The position numbers were made by a program, and so were the translations under genes. Shown here in pieces: positions 22,822 through 30,479 of a DNA stretch of 31,066 nt; the first letter of the stretch is position 1, and each line of letters begins with the position of its first letter. Source of the stretch: JBEIHI01 sp964655245 (GTDB lineage: Bacteria > Bdellovibrionota > UBA2394); the NCBI GenBank assembly GCA_964655245.1, contig CAZZLQ010000027.1, forward strand, positions 1 through 31,066, read 5' to 3'. Below the pieces are notes generated by a model. The model was not told where the DNA came from. It saw nothing but the letters and a program-made list of their open reading frames with translations, and did no database searches.

Positions 22822-23541
22822 CTACTCACCCCTCAAAAAACGCTCTGCTGCGTCCAAGCTCTGCCCAGGATCAACCCACAAACAAGAAGAACTCGCTGGC
22901 ATAAACTTTCGCAACCAAGTCCACTGACGTTTCGCCAAACGACGAGTGTCGCGCTTCCATTCACGAACACTCACCTCTAAAGACACCTCATCCAGAAAAT
23001 GGCCGAGCAGATGCTTCAATCCAATCGCTTTGAGCACGGGATTGGAACGAATCATCTCTCCACATCTCACCCGTTCCGCAATCTGACGCCCTTCTTCCAG
23101 CGCTCCGATTTCCATCATCTCATCCACGCGTTGATCAAGAAGCTGGTAGAGCCGCGAGCGATCAGGATCAAAGACCACCGCGCGATAGGTACGCTTTGGC
23201 GGGCCCTGAAAAGGAACTCCCTTCTTTCGATCTTCATCAAGACCATAAAGAGCTGCTCCAAGATACAGTCCCGTTCCCACCCAGATCCCCTTATGATCGA
23301 GTGATGGCTCAGAGAGTCGGCCAAACTCACCGGAATTCAGCGGCTCATTCAACGATCGAAACGCCATAAACTTCCATCGCTCACGATCCGCTGGCTGATT
23401 ACTCAAAACAGGAATCTCTCGATAGAATTGAAAGGCATCCGCATTAAAAAGACTGCAGCTCTCCCGCTGAGCCAGACTCGTTGCCCAGTTCGTTTTGCCA
23501 CTTCCCGTTGGCCCCGATATCACTCGAAGAATTGAACTCAT
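22822..23541 (-). CDS. miaA: tRNA dimethylallyltransferase (compact form)
   Basis: A 239-residue protein, clearly shorter than E. coli MiaA (316). It keeps the P-loop GPTGSGKT (10-17), the D-x-x-Q-x-Y equivalent in NADAFQFYREIPVLSNQP, WVGTGLYLGAALYGL (family GGTGLYxxAL), the VFDPDRSRLYQLLDQRVDEMM region, and the C-terminal RDTRRLAKRQWTWLRK that closes on tRNA. The part between NQP and GTGLY, which normally has a HH-L-I-D stretch, is compressed to about 40 residues. The start is ATG 23541, which shares one base with the mutL stop (TGATG). An upstream extension to 23616 overlaps mutL and looks noncoding. The enzyme prenylates A37 of tRNAs reading UNN codons. Confidence 0.9.
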   Translation of the reverse strand: MSSILRVISGPTGSGKTNWATSLAQRESCSLFNADAFQFYREIPVLSNQPADRERWKFMAFRSLNEPLNSGEFGRLSEPSLDHKGIWVGTGLYLGAALYGLDEDRKKGVPFQGPPKRTYRAVVFDPDRSRLYQLLDQRVDEMMEIGALEEGRQIAERVRCGEMIRSNPVLKAIGLKHLLGHFLDEVSLEVSVREWKRDTRRLAKRQWTWLRKFMPASSSCLWVDPGQSLDAAERFLRGE

Positions 23542-25247
23542 CACAAAACCCGATGAAAGAGTTTTTCGAGATCTCTTCCCGTCCAGCGAACAAAGGTGGG
23601 GCGACCATGCGGACAATGCCCGAGAGCATCCTGACTATCAAACTGACGAAACAACTCTTCGACTTCGGCATTGGCGAGAATGTCGTGCGCACGAACCGCG
23701 GAATGACACGCCATGGTCGCAAGCACATCTCGCGCCATGGTCTCCAATGGCAGCTCAATGGATTCGACAAACTTTTGTAGAATCTTTTCAGGCTCTCGAC
23801 GCAACAAGGCTGGCGTCGCCAAAATTGAAATCGAAGATTCCTTCCACTGTCGAATCTCAAACCCAAGTCGCTGAAGAAGCTCCTCATGTTCTAGAAGCTT
23901 CTCAGCCTGCTCAAATCTCAGTGTTTGAGGAAAGAGCAATCGCTGAGATCTAACACGACTCTCCACCTGAAACTCCCTCAACAATCTTTCGTAGAGAATT
24001 CTCTCGTGCAAAGCATGCTGATCAAACAAATAGAGATCCTCATCTCGACGAGCGACCAGATAGGTCCGATCAATCACACCCATATAAGAGTAAGGGCTGA
24101 GGGCTTGCATGGGCAGCGACAACCCCAGCTGCCGCTGGGAGACATCAGGCATCGAAGCCGTTCGATCGTTCGCAAAAACAAGCGGTGCAGCCGCCGCCAC
24201 TTCCATCGCGGGAGTCGTTGCGGGCAAAGGGTTAGAAGCCATGGGTGCGACGTGATCTTTGGAGCGATGAGAGATCTCGAGAGATCGTCGAATCGCCGAT
24301 ACAATCAGACTAAACAGACCCTCCGCATTTCGAAATCGCACCTCTGCTTTGGTAGGATGAACATTCACATCGAAGTCTTTGGGATCCCCCTCAAGATCCA
24401 GCGAAACCGCGACATCTCGAGTGTTCTCGGTATACCCCTCAAAGGCTCTTCGAACGGCAAACTCAAGTTGAGAGTCTCGGATCGGTCGACGATTCAAACG
24501 CAAAATGATTTGAGACTTCACTGACCCCAAACGCGCGGGCAGCAGAGCCACTCCAGAAACTTTCCAGTGCGCTTCAGCCCCACCAAATGAAAACCACGAG
24601 CCCTCTTCCTCGGAGTCAAAGTACCAGAGACTCCGCTCGAGCGTAGACTGGGAGTTCAACTTGAGTTTTGGCTTGCCGGCCTCGCCGAACTCAAAAGCAA
24701 TTTCGGGATAAGCCAATGCATACTTGCGGAAAAGCTGATGGAGCGCCATCGCCTCTGATCGAGCTGATTTGAGAAACTTAAGCCGAACAGGATGTTGAGC
24801 GAACAAGCGTCGGAGCGTGACGCGAGTCCCTAAGCGCTTGTCAATAGGACGAAGCGGCTGATGAGCCCCAAACCGAACGATCATCCGCTGACCGATCAAT
24901 GACGCGGAGGTGGATGACTCGAGCTCGACCTCAGCAATCTGACCCATCGCAGCGAGGGCCTCGCCCCGAAAGCCCAGCGATCGAAGACAATCAAAATCTT
25001 CCAGGGACTGAAGCTTCGAGGTCGCATGCGCCTCAAAAACCAAAGGGAAATCGCCTTCCAAAATGCCAGTGCCATTGTCCTCAACCGTCAGGCGATCCAA
25101 GCCACCTCCCTCAAACTCAATGATGATCTTTTTGGCACCCGCATCAATGCTGTTCTCCAGAAGTTCCTTTAACGCAGAGCTCGGTCTTTCAATGACCTCT
25201 CCGGCAGCAATTTGATGAATCAAATGAGGTGGAAGTTTTTGAATCAT
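23541..25247 (-). CDS. mutL: DNA mismatch repair protein MutL
   Basis: A 568-residue GHKL ATPase. The N-terminal domain (about 1-330) has IAAGEVIERPSSALKELLENSIDAGA and the VEDNGTGI and GFRGEAL motifs. A linker follows (about 330-380), then the C-terminal dimerisation domain. The C-terminal part carries D409-QHA-LH-E415-RILY-E420, the DQHA(x)2E(x)4E metal-binding motif of MutL proteins with endonuclease activity, with ACHSAVR and CPHGRP (545-550). It is therefore expected to nick DNA itself, unlike E. coli MutL, which needs MutH. The ATG at 25247 lacks a good Shine-Dalgarno. It is first gene of mutL-miaA-accA-cmk-rpsA and divergent from the SDR gene. Confidence 0.97.
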   Translation of the reverse strand: MIQKLPPHLIHQIAAGEVIERPSSALKELLENSIDAGAKKIIIEFEGGGLDRLTVEDNGTGILEGDFPLVFEAHATSKLQSLEDFDCLRSLGFRGEALAAMGQIAEVELESSTSASLIGQRMIVRFGAHQPLRPIDKRLGTRVTLRRLFAQHPVRLKFLKSARSEAMALHQLFRKYALAYPEIAFEFGEAGKPKLKLNSQSTLERSLWYFDSEEEGSWFSFGGAEAHWKVSGVALLPARLGSVKSQIILRLNRRPIRDSQLEFAVRRAFEGYTENTRDVAVSLDLEGDPKDFDVNVHPTKAEVRFRNAEGLFSLIVSAIRRSLEISHRSKDHVAPMASNPLPATTPAMEVAAAAPLVFANDRTASMPDVSQRQLGLSLPMQALSPYSYMGVIDRTYLVARRDEDLYLFDQHALHERILYERLLREFQVESRVRSQRLLFPQTLRFEQAEKLLEHEELLQRLGFEIRQWKESSISILATPALLRREPEKILQKFVESIELPLETMARDVLATMACHSAVRAHDILANAEVEELFRQFDSQDALGHCPHGRPTFVRWTGRDLEKLFHRVL

Positions 25248-25316
25248 GATAGTGTGATTTATCTAGCGAATCCCATCAGTCGGTCGCAAGATTTGTTAAC
25301 GAAAAAGGTCAAAAAA

Positions 25317-26309
25317 ATGGGTGAGGAATTGAAGGCAGAGCGAATTGCAATCATCGGCGGTAATACCGTGTGTGGTCGGATGCTGATTGACGCCTTTGAG
25401 GCTGATCCGCTGATGACGGAGTACTGGGTCATTGATCTTCACAGTCCGAAGGGCCGCAAGGCAAAGAAACTGCGTTTTCTTCAAGTTGATTTGACTGAAC
25501 CAGGTGCCGATGCAGCCCTCGCCGAGAAGCTGACTGAACTCAAAATCCAAACAGTCATTCATAGCGCTCTGAAAAACAATCCTTCCGGCAATGCCTCCGA
25601 GTCGCATGAGCTGGAAGTGATCGGTACGGTCAACATCGTCAGCGCAATCAAGGCATCTCAGGTACGAAAGCTCGTTGTCTGCTCGACGACCATGGTGTAC
25701 GGAGCGAGCCCCAAAAATCCTAATTATATTTCAGAGAGTAAGCCGCTCGCAGAACATGCCGAATCCCGATTCGTCCGAGACAAGGTGGAAGCAGAACGCG
25801 AGTTGGCTCATCTCTTTGCCGATGCTCCTCAAGTCATCACGACCATTCTTCGATTCTGCTTGATCGTTGGACCTCGATCGAAAAATTATTTTACTGAGCT
25901 GCTGAGACGGCCCATCGTCCCCACCCTCTTGGGCTTCGACCCTCTCATGCAATTCATTTCGGAAGAAGATGCACTCGATGCGCTGATCAAAGCCATTCAC
26001 GAGGATTTTCCGGGCGTTTTCAATATTGTTGGCAAGGGAGTCATTCCTTTGAGCTACGCGCTTCGCGAGGCAGGAAGGTTTAATCTGCCTGTTGCCCCGT
26101 TCATTGCCTATCCAGCCATTCAAATTCTTTGGAACCTGGATTTGCTTCCCGTTCCAGGCCGACTTCTCGATTACTTCAAATACCTTTGGGTCGCGGATGG
26201 AGAAAAGGCCAAAGAGGTCATGAACTTCCAATCCAAACTCACTTCAAAAGAGGCCTTTGTTAAGTTTGCCGAGAACTCTCGAGTGCAGGAGTACAAATGG
26301 GTACAATAA
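25317..26309 (+). CDS. Atypical SDR / NAD-dependent epimerase-like protein
   Basis: A 330-residue extended-SDR protein. The N-terminal Rossmann strand is RIAIIGGNTVCGRML, and the fold continues with D-x-D-like LQVDLTEPGA, VIHSALKNNPSG, VRKLVVCSTTMVYG and ILRFCLIVGP. The usual catalytic Y-x-x-x-K is F152-V-R-D-K156, so the tyrosine is replaced by phenylalanine while the lysine stays. The C-terminal third is hydrophobic (PVAPFIAYPAIQILWNLDLLPVPG). The start is ATG 25317 after AAAGG. The frame is open to 25212 but runs across the mutL start. It overlaps the acyltransferase gene by 13 bases, so they are coupled. It could be a lipid-linked sugar or fatty-acyl modifying enzyme, or a non-enzymatic Rossmann protein. 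Confidence 0.85.
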   Translation: MGEELKAERIAIIGGNTVCGRMLIDAFEADPLMTEYWVIDLHSPKGRKAKKLRFLQVDLTEPGADAALAEKLTELKIQTVIHSALKNNPSGNASESHELEVIGTVNIVSAIKASQVRKLVVCSTTMVYGASPKNPNYISESKPLAEHAESRFVRDKVEAERELAHLFADAPQVITTILRFCLIVGPRSKNYFTELLRRPIVPTLLGFDPLMQFISEEDALDALIKAIHEDFPGVFNIVGKGVIPLSYALREAGRFNLPVAPFIAYPAIQILWNLDLLPVPGRLLDYFKYLWVADGEKAKEVMNFQSKLTSKEAFVKFAENSRVQEYKWVQ

Positions 26310-27367
26310 CGCCAATCAACAGCCGATCGATCTCATCCAAAAATCCAGAGCATCGAAAAACCTGGACCAACAAGACGCTTGTCCAATTGGCTGAAGAGCT
26401 TGACCTCTACTACGCATCACCTGAAACCTATGACGTGCGCCGCATTGAAAAAATCGCGGCCGAGCTGTTCTCAGAACTCAAGAAAATTCTCGTTGAAGGC
26501 GGGCATTTTCATAAGTTCAAAGAGAGCTTAAGATCTCCACTTCCATCGCTCTTCGCTTTCCTAAAAAAGACAATTATTTTGCTGAGAAGCGAAGAAGTTG
26601 ACGACTTTGGTCTCGACAGAAAGTTTGAGCTTTCGATTAAGCCCATTTTTGATTTTTTGTATTACGATTATTTTCGCGTTCGCACAAAGGGCATTGAAAA
26701 TGTGCCATCAGAGGGCCGCTGTCTCCTGGTGAGCAATCACTCGGGAGTTCTTCCCTACGATGCGGCGATGATTAAACTAAGCATTTTTAACGAACATCCC
26801 TCTCAGCGCGAAGTTCGCTTCCTCGTCGATGACTTTGTGTTCCACTTCCCCTTCCTCGGCGTCATGATGAATCGGATCGGTGGCGTAAGAGCATGCCCCG
26901 AGAACGCCACTCGCCTTCTGGAATCTGATGAGATCGTCTCGGTGTTTCCCGAGGGGCTGAAGGGAATTGGGAAAAAATTTTCTGATCGCTATCGTCTGCA
27001 AAGATTTGGACGCGGAGGAGTGATCAAACTAGCGCTCAAAACTAAGTCCCCGATCGTGCCCATTGCCGTTGTGGGCGCTGAGGAGATTCATCCCTTGCTG
27101 TACAAGAGCACAACGCTGGCAAAACCCTTGGGATTACCCTTCATTCCCATCACTCCCACATTTCCACTTCTCGGGCCTCTTGGAGCGATTCCCCTACCTA
27201 CTGCTTGGACGATCCGGTTTGGAAAGCCGATGGCCTTTGATTGGGCAACTCCCAAAGAGCTCAATGACGGCATCTTAATTAATCGAGAAACGGAGAAGCT
27301 TCGAGCCACGATCCAGGAGATGATCCGTCAATCTCTCGGCGAAAGAAAATCGATCTTCTTGGGCTGA
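26297..27367 (+). CDS. Lysophospholipid acyltransferase-family protein
   Basis: A 356-residue PlsC-fold acyltransferase. The active-site block is N147-H148-SGVLPY-D155, which is H-x6-D and not the classical H-x4-D. It is followed by NRIGGVRACPENATRLL and FPEG (217-220) with LKGIGKKF. The roughly 100-residue N-terminal region (KTWTNKTLVQLAEELDLYYASPETYDVRRI) is not part of the usual PlsC domain and looks helical. The start is ATG 26297, five bases after AGGAG and 13 bases inside the upstream SDR gene. Substrate is unknown; transfer of an acyl chain to a glycerolipid or other lipid at the inner membrane is the likely role. Its stop is close to the convergent small membrane gene. Confidence 0.88.
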   Translation: MGTITPINSRSISSKNPEHRKTWTNKTLVQLAEELDLYYASPETYDVRRIEKIAAELFSELKKILVEGGHFHKFKESLRSPLPSLFAFLKKTIILLRSEEVDDFGLDRKFELSIKPIFDFLYYDYFRVRTKGIENVPSEGRCLLVSNHSGVLPYDAAMIKLSIFNEHPSQREVRFLVDDFVFHFPFLGVMMNRIGGVRACPENATRLLESDEIVSVFPEGLKGIGKKFSDRYRLQRFGRGGVIKLALKTKSPIVPIAVVGAEEIHPLLYKSTTLAKPLGLPFIPITPTFPLLGPLGAIPLPTAWTIRFGKPMAFDWATPKELNDGILINRETEKLRATIQEMIRQSLGERKSIFLG

Positions 27368-27373
27368 GCTTCC

Positions 27374-27616
27374 TTAAAGAAGCGGACACGAAACAAGATC
27401 AAGAGCCAAACAGGTGGTCAAACCTCCTGCTAGAAAACACAGAAGACCCAAAACGAGCATGAAAAAAACGCCCAAACTGTAGGGGAGAGTCCTGGGCATA
27501 TCTCGCCCTCTCGTGAATGGAACAAAGGCTTGGGTAAACCCAATGGGATCTGAAAACGCAAAGACGGACAATCCCACAAGGATCACAATCAGGAGCATGA
27601 AGGATGACATGGTCAT
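27374..27616 (-). CDS. Hypothetical small two-helix membrane protein
   Basis: About 80 residues with two membrane helices (FMLLIVILVGLSVFAF and LGVFFMLVLGLLCFLAGGLTTC) joined by a polar loop containing FTRGRDMPR. I do not recognise it. The ATG at 27616 starts just before the first helix. The frame is also open to a TTG at 27640, with GTG as the second codon, and no choice has a clear Shine-Dalgarno. It lies between convergent 26297-27367 and divergent 27684-29579. Hydrophobicity along the whole length argues for a real gene, although it is short. Confidence 0.55.
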   Translation of the reverse strand: MTMSSFMLLIVILVGLSVFAFSDPIGFTQAFVPFTRGRDMPRTLPYSLGVFFMLVLGLLCFLAGGLTTCLALDLVSCPLL

Positions 27617-27683
27617 GAATGCTTGAAGATCGGACACCAATAAATTGTATTATTCTTCGGCCCGAAGAGGCTATAAATTTCGT

Positions 27684-29579
27684 ATGTCATCGATTGTCTA
27701 TCGCCCCGAAGCCCCTTGGATTAAAAAATCGCATCTCTTTCAATTCATGACAAAGTTAGGATTTGATTCGTATGAGTCCTTTCTCAGATATTCCCAAGAA
27801 GACACGGAGAGATTTTGGACTCAGGCCCTCTCTGACATTGACCTAACGTGGTCTAAACCCTACCAAAAACTTCTCGCCTCAGGACTGCCTTGGCCCCAAT
27901 GGGCCACGGGCGGAGAAATCTCGATTGTAGAAAACTGTATCGATCGCCACTTGAAACAAAATGCAAACAAACCCGCTCTGATTTTTGAGGCAGACCTTCC
28001 CGGCCAATCCGTCACATGGACTTTCAACGATCTAGCCCTTGCCTCCAGTTTCATCGCACAGGAGCTGAAGGACCAAGGAGCAAAGCCAGGCGATCGAGCG
28101 GCTCTTTTGATGCCGATGAGTCTAGAGATGGTGGCTTGCTTTTTTGGAATCTTGCGTGCGGGCCTCACGGTGATTCCTATTTTTTCAGGATACGGATCGG
28201 AAGCAATCGCGGCTCGACTGCAGGATGCTGAAGTCAAATTTGTCTGCGTCCAAGATGAGACAACTCGTCGAGGAAAACCAGTGGCTGTCAAAGAAACTCT
28301 GTCGTCTCTTCTCAAAGACTGCCCCTCTGTGAAACATGTCATGACCTTAAACCGAAGCCAGATGACCTCAAAAGACGCTTTCAAAAATCAGAAACTGGTT
28401 CCCTCGCACACCTATGCATCGGAGGCTGAATGTCTGTTGCTCTACACATCCGGCACCACGGGAAAACCCAAAGCATGCGTGCACACCCCCTTCGGTGTGC
28501 TCGCAACGACAGGCAAAGAACTTCGCTACGGATTCGATGTTCATGAGACTGATCGCTTCTTTTGGTACACCGACATCGGTTGGATGATGGGACCTTGGGA
28601 GTTGTTGGGCGTTTTGCAGTTTGGTGCCACAGTCGTTCTCTACGAAGGAGTTCCCGATTTTCCTGAACCCGACCGCCTCTGGAAGATTATTGATCAACAT
28701 CAAGTGACCCACCTTGGGATTTCGCCCACCGCTGTCCGAGTACTCAAAAAAGCGGGGGATCAGTTTATTGATCGACACTCTCTGAGCAGCTTGAGAGTTT
28801 TGGGATCCACCGGTGAGCCCTGGGATGAAGAAACCTGGATGTGGTATTTTGAGAAGGTCGGAAAATCGCGCTGCCCCATTCAAAACATCTCAGGCGGTAC
28901 TGAAATTATGGGATGTCACCTGATGCCATCGCTACTTCAACCTCTTAAGCCTGCGACGCTTGGCGGGCCAGCACTGGGCGTACGAGCGGAAGTATGGACG
29001 GAGAACGGAGAGTCACTCACAAGAGGATTGGGGCATTTGGTTTGCAAAAGCCCTGCTCCCGCCATGACCAAAGGATTTTTGAACGCTCGGCAAAAGTACA
29101 TCGACACCTACTTTGAAAAGTTCGGACCATCCACTTGGTATCATGGCGATTGGGCCTTCATTGATGATGATGGCTTTTGGTTTTTGCGAGGACGAAGTGA
29201 TGACACGATCAAGATTGCAGGCAAGCGCGTGGGGCCAAATGAGTTTGAATCGGCGCTGATGGAAAATGCTGCCGTGGCGGAATCCGCTGCAGTAGGCGTC
29301 CCTCATGAGATAAAGGGTGAAGGAGTCGTTTGCTTTGTCGTTCTTAAGGACAAAGCCCAAGCATCAGAGACTCTTCGATCAGAACTTGTTAGCCAAATTG
29401 CAAAGACAATGGGCAAAGCTCTGACAGCAGAGAAAGTTTTGTTTGTCGATGCCCTTCCAAAAACGAGATCAGGCAAGATTTTGCGAGGGATCATTCGTAA
29501 GATTTTTCTGAACGAAGCATATGACAGCTCAGCGGCAGATCAGCCGACGGCGTTAGAAGCGATCAAAAAAGCTTTTTGA
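27684..29579 (+). CDS. AMP-dependent acyl-CoA synthetase (acetyl/acetoacetyl-CoA synthetase-like)
   Basis: A 631-residue ANL-superfamily ligase. The N-terminal part (FDSYESFLRYSQEDTERFW) matches the ACAS_N domain of acetyl- and acetoacetyl-CoA synthetases. The AMP-binding P-loop is Y254-TSGTTGKPKA; GGTEIMGCHL, YHGDWAFIDDDGFWFLRGRSDDTIKIAGKRVGPNEFE and the catalytic lysine K598 in TRSGKILRG are all present. It should activate a short acid with ATP to acyl-AMP and then acyl-CoA. The exact acid cannot be told. The start is ATG 27684 because it sits just before the conserved region. GAAGAGG lies 14 or so bases upstream, a little far. An upstream TTG (27645) is possible. Confidence 0.9.
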   Translation: MSSIVYRPEAPWIKKSHLFQFMTKLGFDSYESFLRYSQEDTERFWTQALSDIDLTWSKPYQKLLASGLPWPQWATGGEISIVENCIDRHLKQNANKPALIFEADLPGQSVTWTFNDLALASSFIAQELKDQGAKPGDRAALLMPMSLEMVACFFGILRAGLTVIPIFSGYGSEAIAARLQDAEVKFVCVQDETTRRGKPVAVKETLSSLLKDCPSVKHVMTLNRSQMTSKDAFKNQKLVPSHTYASEAECLLLYTSGTTGKPKACVHTPFGVLATTGKELRYGFDVHETDRFFWYTDIGWMMGPWELLGVLQFGATVVLYEGVPDFPEPDRLWKIIDQHQVTHLGISPTAVRVLKKAGDQFIDRHSLSSLRVLGSTGEPWDEETWMWYFEKVGKSRCPIQNISGGTEIMGCHLMPSLLQPLKPATLGGPALGVRAEVWTENGESLTRGLGHLVCKSPAPAMTKGFLNARQKYIDTYFEKFGPSTWYHGDWAFIDDDGFWFLRGRSDDTIKIAGKRVGPNEFESALMENAAVAESAAVGVPHEIKGEGVVCFVVLKDKAQASETLRSELVSQIAKTMGKALTAEKVLFVDALPKTRSGKILRGIIRKIFLNEAYDSSAADQPTALEAIKKAF

Positions 29580-29584
29580 TTTTA
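29562..29584 (+). terminator. Possible AT-rich terminator at the 3' end of the acyl-CoA synthetase gene
   Basis: ATCAAAAA (29562-29569) pairs with TTTTTGAT (29573-29580) around AGC, followed by TTTT. The stem overlaps the stop codon. It is AT-only and so weak, and the convergent lipoprotein gene ends at 29582. Confidence 0.35.
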
Positions 29585-30322
29585 CTGCCGTTTTAGATGA
29601 CCTGTGAACACAGCGATATCTTCCACAAACGGGTCTCGCGTGGGGAAATTAGGAGCTGCTCGATCAACCGCAATAATGAGCCCCACCATGGCCCAACCCG
29701 CTGGCAAAACGATACTATTGTTGGCGTCGAGAAATCCTCCGTTGTTATAGATTTTATCGAGACTCTTTCTTTGAACTTGAAGTTTAGTGAAGCGACCTTC
29801 TCTCAATCGTAATCCTAAGCCCGTAAAAACATAATTGGGATCGTAAGGTTCCATAATGGCAAACTCCTGAGAACCATCGAGAGTTATTCCTTGCTGTGTG
29901 AAAAGCTTGGTCTGCGGCTTAAAGGCTTGAGCTTGGGGATCCCACTCTCGCGCGCGAATGGCCATTCGAATGGGAAGACTTTGTACAATCGGCTGACCAT
30001 TACCATTCAAAGTATCGTAGCCCGCTTCCAACCCGATGCCGGTGATGAATGAAACAGCCTCTGTTTGGTCCATCGTCAGAACGGGTTCAACAAGCTGTTC
30101 GTACTCATGCATTAGAATCGTTCGAGTCACAGGAACAACAACTGATTCATTGTCCGCCGATCGATTGTACGCCAACTGAATGATCGGCAAGTTCTGAAGG
30201 AACAACCGAGTCGTCGTTGGAGCCATATTCGGCATGATCTGAGGCCTTGGAGCGGTCTCAGTTCCGCACGCATTGAGGGTTATTGCTAGGACAACTAAAG
30301 CTTTGATTCTTGCTGACACCAT
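29582..30322 (-). CDS. Hypothetical lipoprotein
   Basis: A 246-residue product from ATG 30322. The N terminus MVSARIKALVVLAITLNAC ends in a lipobox (LNA-C), followed by the small polar linker GTETAPRPQ. The body is mixed alpha/beta, with repeated short strands (VVVPVTRTILMHEYEQL, LPIRMAIRAREWDP, LRLREGRFTKLQVQRKSL) and no cysteines other than the lipidated one. I do not recognise it. GAGG lies three to four bases before ATG 30322 and six before GTG 30319; either may be the true start and the mature protein is unchanged. It converges on the acyl-CoA synthetase and is divergent from pyk. Confidence 0.75.
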   Translation of the reverse strand: MVSARIKALVVLAITLNACGTETAPRPQIMPNMAPTTTRLFLQNLPIIQLAYNRSADNESVVVPVTRTILMHEYEQLVEPVLTMDQTEAVSFITGIGLEAGYDTLNGNGQPIVQSLPIRMAIRAREWDPQAQAFKPQTKLFTQQGITLDGSQEFAIMEPYDPNYVFTGLGLRLREGRFTKLQVQRKSLDKIYNNGGFLDANNSIVLPAGWAMVGLIIAVDRAAPNFPTRDPFVEDIAVFTGHLKRQ

Positions 30323-30414
30323 CACCCTCACCAAGTTTGCAAGCCAAATGCCACCAAAAGCCATAAAAACCTCAATGATTTCAGGTGGTTCGCATTAATT
30401 GCTGAGGCCTCAAT

Positions 30415-30430
30415 GTCCCACAAATGGGAC
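30415..30430. promoter_or_regulatory. Dyad symmetry upstream of pyk
   Basis: GTCCCA-CAAA-TGGGAC is a perfect 6-bp inverted repeat, and TGAGGCCTCA (30403-30412) is a perfect 10-bp palindrome immediately before it. Both lie between the divergent lipoprotein and pyk starts, 50-80 bases before the pyk ATG. They could be an operator or an mRNA leader hairpin. No promoter hexamers were firmly identified. Confidence 0.35.
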
Positions 30431-30479
30431 TCTTTGGGCTAGGAAAACCCCAATCATTTCCGATAGAGTAAGCGACACA

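Noticed and set aside
23542..23616. Upstream extension of miaA
   Set aside because: It lies within the mutL coding sequence and lies before the conserved SGPTGSGKT start region; the TGATG junction is a typical operon start.
30415..30435. GTCCCA/TGGGAC hairpin as an intrinsic terminator
   Set aside because: The following TCTTTGGG is not a T-tract and no upstream plus-strand gene needs ending there.
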